Source: an uncultured Cellvibrio sp.
GTDB taxonomy: Bacteria > Pseudomonadota > Gammaproteobacteria > Pseudomonadales > Cellvibrionaceae
Reading direction: 5' to 3'
Length of the DNA stretch: 7,784 bases
NCBI GenBank assembly: GCA_946886255.1
Contig: CAMPIG010000223.1
Span: 1-7,784, forward strand
The notes below the pieces were generated by a model. It did no database searches, had not been told where the DNA came from, and worked only from the letters and a program-made list of their open reading frames with translations. Shown in pieces: positions 5,973 to 7,784 of the stretch (the stretch's first letter is position 1; every line of letters begins with the position of its first letter). Made by a program: the position numbers and the translations under genes.

Positions 5973-7784
5973 TTCAAGAGCTGTCCATTACACTGGAGCT
6001 ACCGCTCCCGCATTTGATCAACCGCTGCTTCTCAATCAGCTGTCTGACATTTCTGCATTGATAAAATCTCCCCGCGCTGAAAAATTATCTCACGGAGCTG
6101 ACTATGTTATTAAAGCACCTCTGCGTACTACAGCTGGCGAGATCATAACAACAATTAAAGTATTCAAACGCCAAAGTTACTTGAAAGATTGGTACGACAA
6201 ACGCCATGGATCAAAAGCTGAACGCTCCTTTCGAGCTGCCATGTACCTGCAAGAAAAAGGCATAGGCACCCCCTCTCCTATTGCCTGTCGTGAACGGTGG
6301 GAGAATGGTCGTTTACTTGAAAGTTACTATGTCTGCTTGTTTGAACCTGGCATTTCTTTTCGTGATGCCTTGGCAACTATTTACTATGACCAACGCGATA
6401 ACGCTCCTTTGATTGAGCTACTTCACGTGGTTGCGCCGGCCATCAGAGCCATGCACGATGCAGGATTCATGCATGGCGACATGGGAAATCAAAACATCTT
6501 ACTGCCGCGCAATCAAGACGGAACCTGGCTTCAGCCACAATTTATTGATTTAAATAGAGCTACCTATCCAAATAATCTGCTCACTACCAAACAACGTGCA
6601 TTTGATTTAGCACGTATCGCCCTTCCCGGTGCGTACCTGAAAATACTCAAGATGATTTACTACAATCACCAGGACTTTCCAAAAGACTTTGAAAAACAGG
6701 AACAAAAAGCTCGCAAGCGATTTTGGGGGCACAGGCGTAGCAGTAAATGGCGTCATCCCATTCGTTATTGGCGAGATCAAAAGCAGCCCAAAACTCGTTC
6801 CACTTATCCACCACTGCAAGACATTTGGTTGTGGGATGAAAAATCTGCGCAACCCATGATCGTACTGGGAGGCAAAGAGAAAAATAAAAATCGCAAATGG
6901 GGCTACATGCTATCCATGATGTGGCAATCGATCATCAGTGCTCCCAGTATCTATAAGCGTTACCGGCAACTGCTCAAGCAAAGTTATCAACAACCCGTTT
7001 CAATGCACGGTCGCATAGGTGTCGCATTAAACCCGAGAGCAGAATATATTCCACATGAGTTACCGCTACTGAAAGCCTTGGGAAATATACCTGTACTGGT
7101 TCGCTTTGCGCATCACGAAAGTCAGGATGACTGGCGTCGTGGGATTGCTTTAGTCGAGGATCTACACAAAGAAGGCGTGGAGATCATGGTCGCCATTCTG
7201 CAAGATCGACAGGCCATCTTACACCCTGAGCAATGGTCTAATTTTTTAGAAATCGTTGTCAGCGCAATTGCTGATAAAGTGGCTCATATCGAAGTTACTC
7301 ATGCCAGCAACCGGGTTAAGTGGGGTATCTGGAGCGCCCAGGAATATAATGCACTGATGGCACCGGCATTTGCGTTACAACAACGCTATCCACATATAAA
7401 ACTAACCGGTCCTGCTTGTATTGATTTTGAATACCATCCCGTTATTGCAGCATTAAAAGCAATACCATCAGGGAAACGCCTCAACGCCCTCTCGCATTTG
7501 TTATACGTTGACCGACGCGGGCCGCCGGAAAATAAGCAAGGCCGCTTCGCAACCCTTGAAAAATGCGCACTCCTTAAAGCCGTTGCGCAATGGTCAGATC
7601 GTTGTGATGACAAGGTTATTGTGTCAGAGGTTAATTGGCCGGTGAAATATGCTGGCATTTGGTCGCCAATTGGTTGCCCTTACACAACCCCCAAGTGGCG
7701 AAGAGAGGAACCTGGAGAGACAGAGGAAGATTACGCAAATTACATGCTGCGCTATCTGGTTATCGCACTTTGTTCCGGCTATGT
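5965..7784 (+). CDS. LPS kinase (InaA/WaaP-like) fused to GH-A-like TIM barrel (3' partial)
   Basis: An uninterrupted frame of 606 complete codons running off the right edge. The N-terminal part (about residues 30-215) is a kinase-like fold of the InaA/WaaP/Kdo-kinase group. It has a candidate ATP-binding Lys65 (TIKVFK), Glu86 in the following helix, the catalytic loop HGDMGNQN (170-177; Asp172, Asn177), and the metal-binding Asp195 in FIDLNRA. A basic, Trp-rich linker follows (about 235-345). From about residue 349 (GRIGVALNPR) the sequence resembles a clan GH-A glycoside hydrolase barrel: VLVRFAHHE (377-385), EIMVAIL (406-412), HIEVTHASNRVKWGIWS (441-457), LTGPACIDFE (480-489), LYVDRRGPPENKQG (513-526), VSEVNWPVK (553-561). 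Glu555 fits the nucleophile; the usual NE acid/base pair appears as H446-A447. No signal peptide is visible, so it is probably cytoplasmic. ATG 5965 lacks a good Shine-Dalgarno. Sugar phosphorylation on LPS core is inferred from family and neighbours. Confidence 0.82.
   Translation, partial: MTDSRAVHYTGATAPAFDQPLLLNQLSDISALIKSPRAEKLSHGADYVIKAPLRTTAGEIITTIKVFKRQSYLKDWYDKRHGSKAERSFRAAMYLQEKGIGTPSPIACRERWENGRLLESYYVCLFEPGISFRDALATIYYDQRDNAPLIELLHVVAPAIRAMHDAGFMHGDMGNQNILLPRNQDGTWLQPQFIDLNRATYPNNLLTTKQRAFDLARIALPGAYLKILKMIYYNHQDFPKDFEKQEQKARKRFWGHRRSSKWRHPIRYWRDQKQPKTRSTYPPLQDIWLWDEKSAQPMIVLGGKEKNKNRKWGYMLSMMWQSIISAPSIYKRYRQLLKQSYQQPVSMHGRIGVALNPRAEYIPHELPLLKALGNIPVLVRFAHHESQDDWRRGIALVEDLHKEGVEIMVAILQDRQAILHPEQWSNFLEIVVSAIADKVAHIEVTHASNRVKWGIWSAQEYNALMAPAFALQQRYPHIKLTGPACIDFEYHPVIAALKAIPSGKRLNALSHLLYVDRRGPPENKQGRFATLEKCALLKAVAQWSDRCDDKVIVSEVNWPVKYAGIWSPIGCPYTTPKWRREEPGETEEDYANYMLRYLVIALCSGY

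Noticed and set aside
6541..7021. Possible separate start for the barrel domain between the kinase and hydrolase parts
   Set aside because: In-frame ATGs exist (for example 6856 and 6907), but I saw no Shine-Dalgarno or domain boundary pointing to independent initiation, and the linker is continuous.
6607..7658. Two - strand open frames (6607-6852 and 7386-7658)
   Set aside because: They lie entirely inside the kinase fusion gene, whose frame is continuous and rich in recognisable motifs across both.
5956..7784. Impression that the right end is a long non-coding stretch
   Set aside because: Reading codons from ATG 5965 gives an unbroken frame to the last base; the gene is simply cut by the window edge.

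Overview
The window reads as chromosomal DNA of a Gram-negative gammaproteobacterium of moderate GC content. Three things point that way: a clear WaaC-type LPS heptosyltransferase, the LPS-associated DUF6165 family, and an intergenic repeat type that is widespread in Proteobacteria. The genus cannot be assigned from the sequence alone. Nearly all of the window is coding. It holds two functional modules, and genes run off both ends.

Module 1 (bases 1-2263, + strand) is a sulfide/persulfide handling cluster. It contains the 3' part of a rhodanese fused to a DUF2892 membrane tail (YgaP-like), a TauE/SafE-type anion exporter, and an ETHE1-type persulfide dioxygenase. Together they can carry sulfane sulfur, oxidise persulfide to sulfite, and export sulfite or a related anion. 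A pair of inverted REP-like repeat units lies between exporter and dioxygenase. A hairpin plus T-run after the dioxygenase probably ends the module.

Module 2 (bases about 2300-7784) is a lipopolysaccharide-core/cell-envelope cluster. A candidate extended -10 promoter precedes DUF6165, then heptosyltransferase I (waaC), then a CDP-glycerol glycerophosphotransferase-like protein, all on +. A convergent, visibly AT-richer DUF5672 gene (putative glycosyltransferase) follows on the - strand. A divergent regulatory gap of about 135 bases separates it from the last gene.

That last gene is a long ORF open at the right edge (5965 to the end, 606 complete codons, no stop). Its N-terminal half is an InaA/WaaP/Kdo-kinase-like LPS kinase with HGD...N and D motifs. 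Its C-terminal half resembles a clan GH-A TIM-barrel glycoside hydrolase with no visible signal peptide. The barrel keeps a nucleophile-type Glu (SEVNWP), but the expected acid/base 'NEP' position reads 'HAS'. This cytoplasmic kinase-pseudoglycosidase fusion is the most unusual element. A 16-codon ORF with a strong Shine-Dalgarno sequence overlaps its start by 8 bases and may couple its translation.

No tRNA, rRNA, CRISPR array, transposase or insertion sequence was seen.
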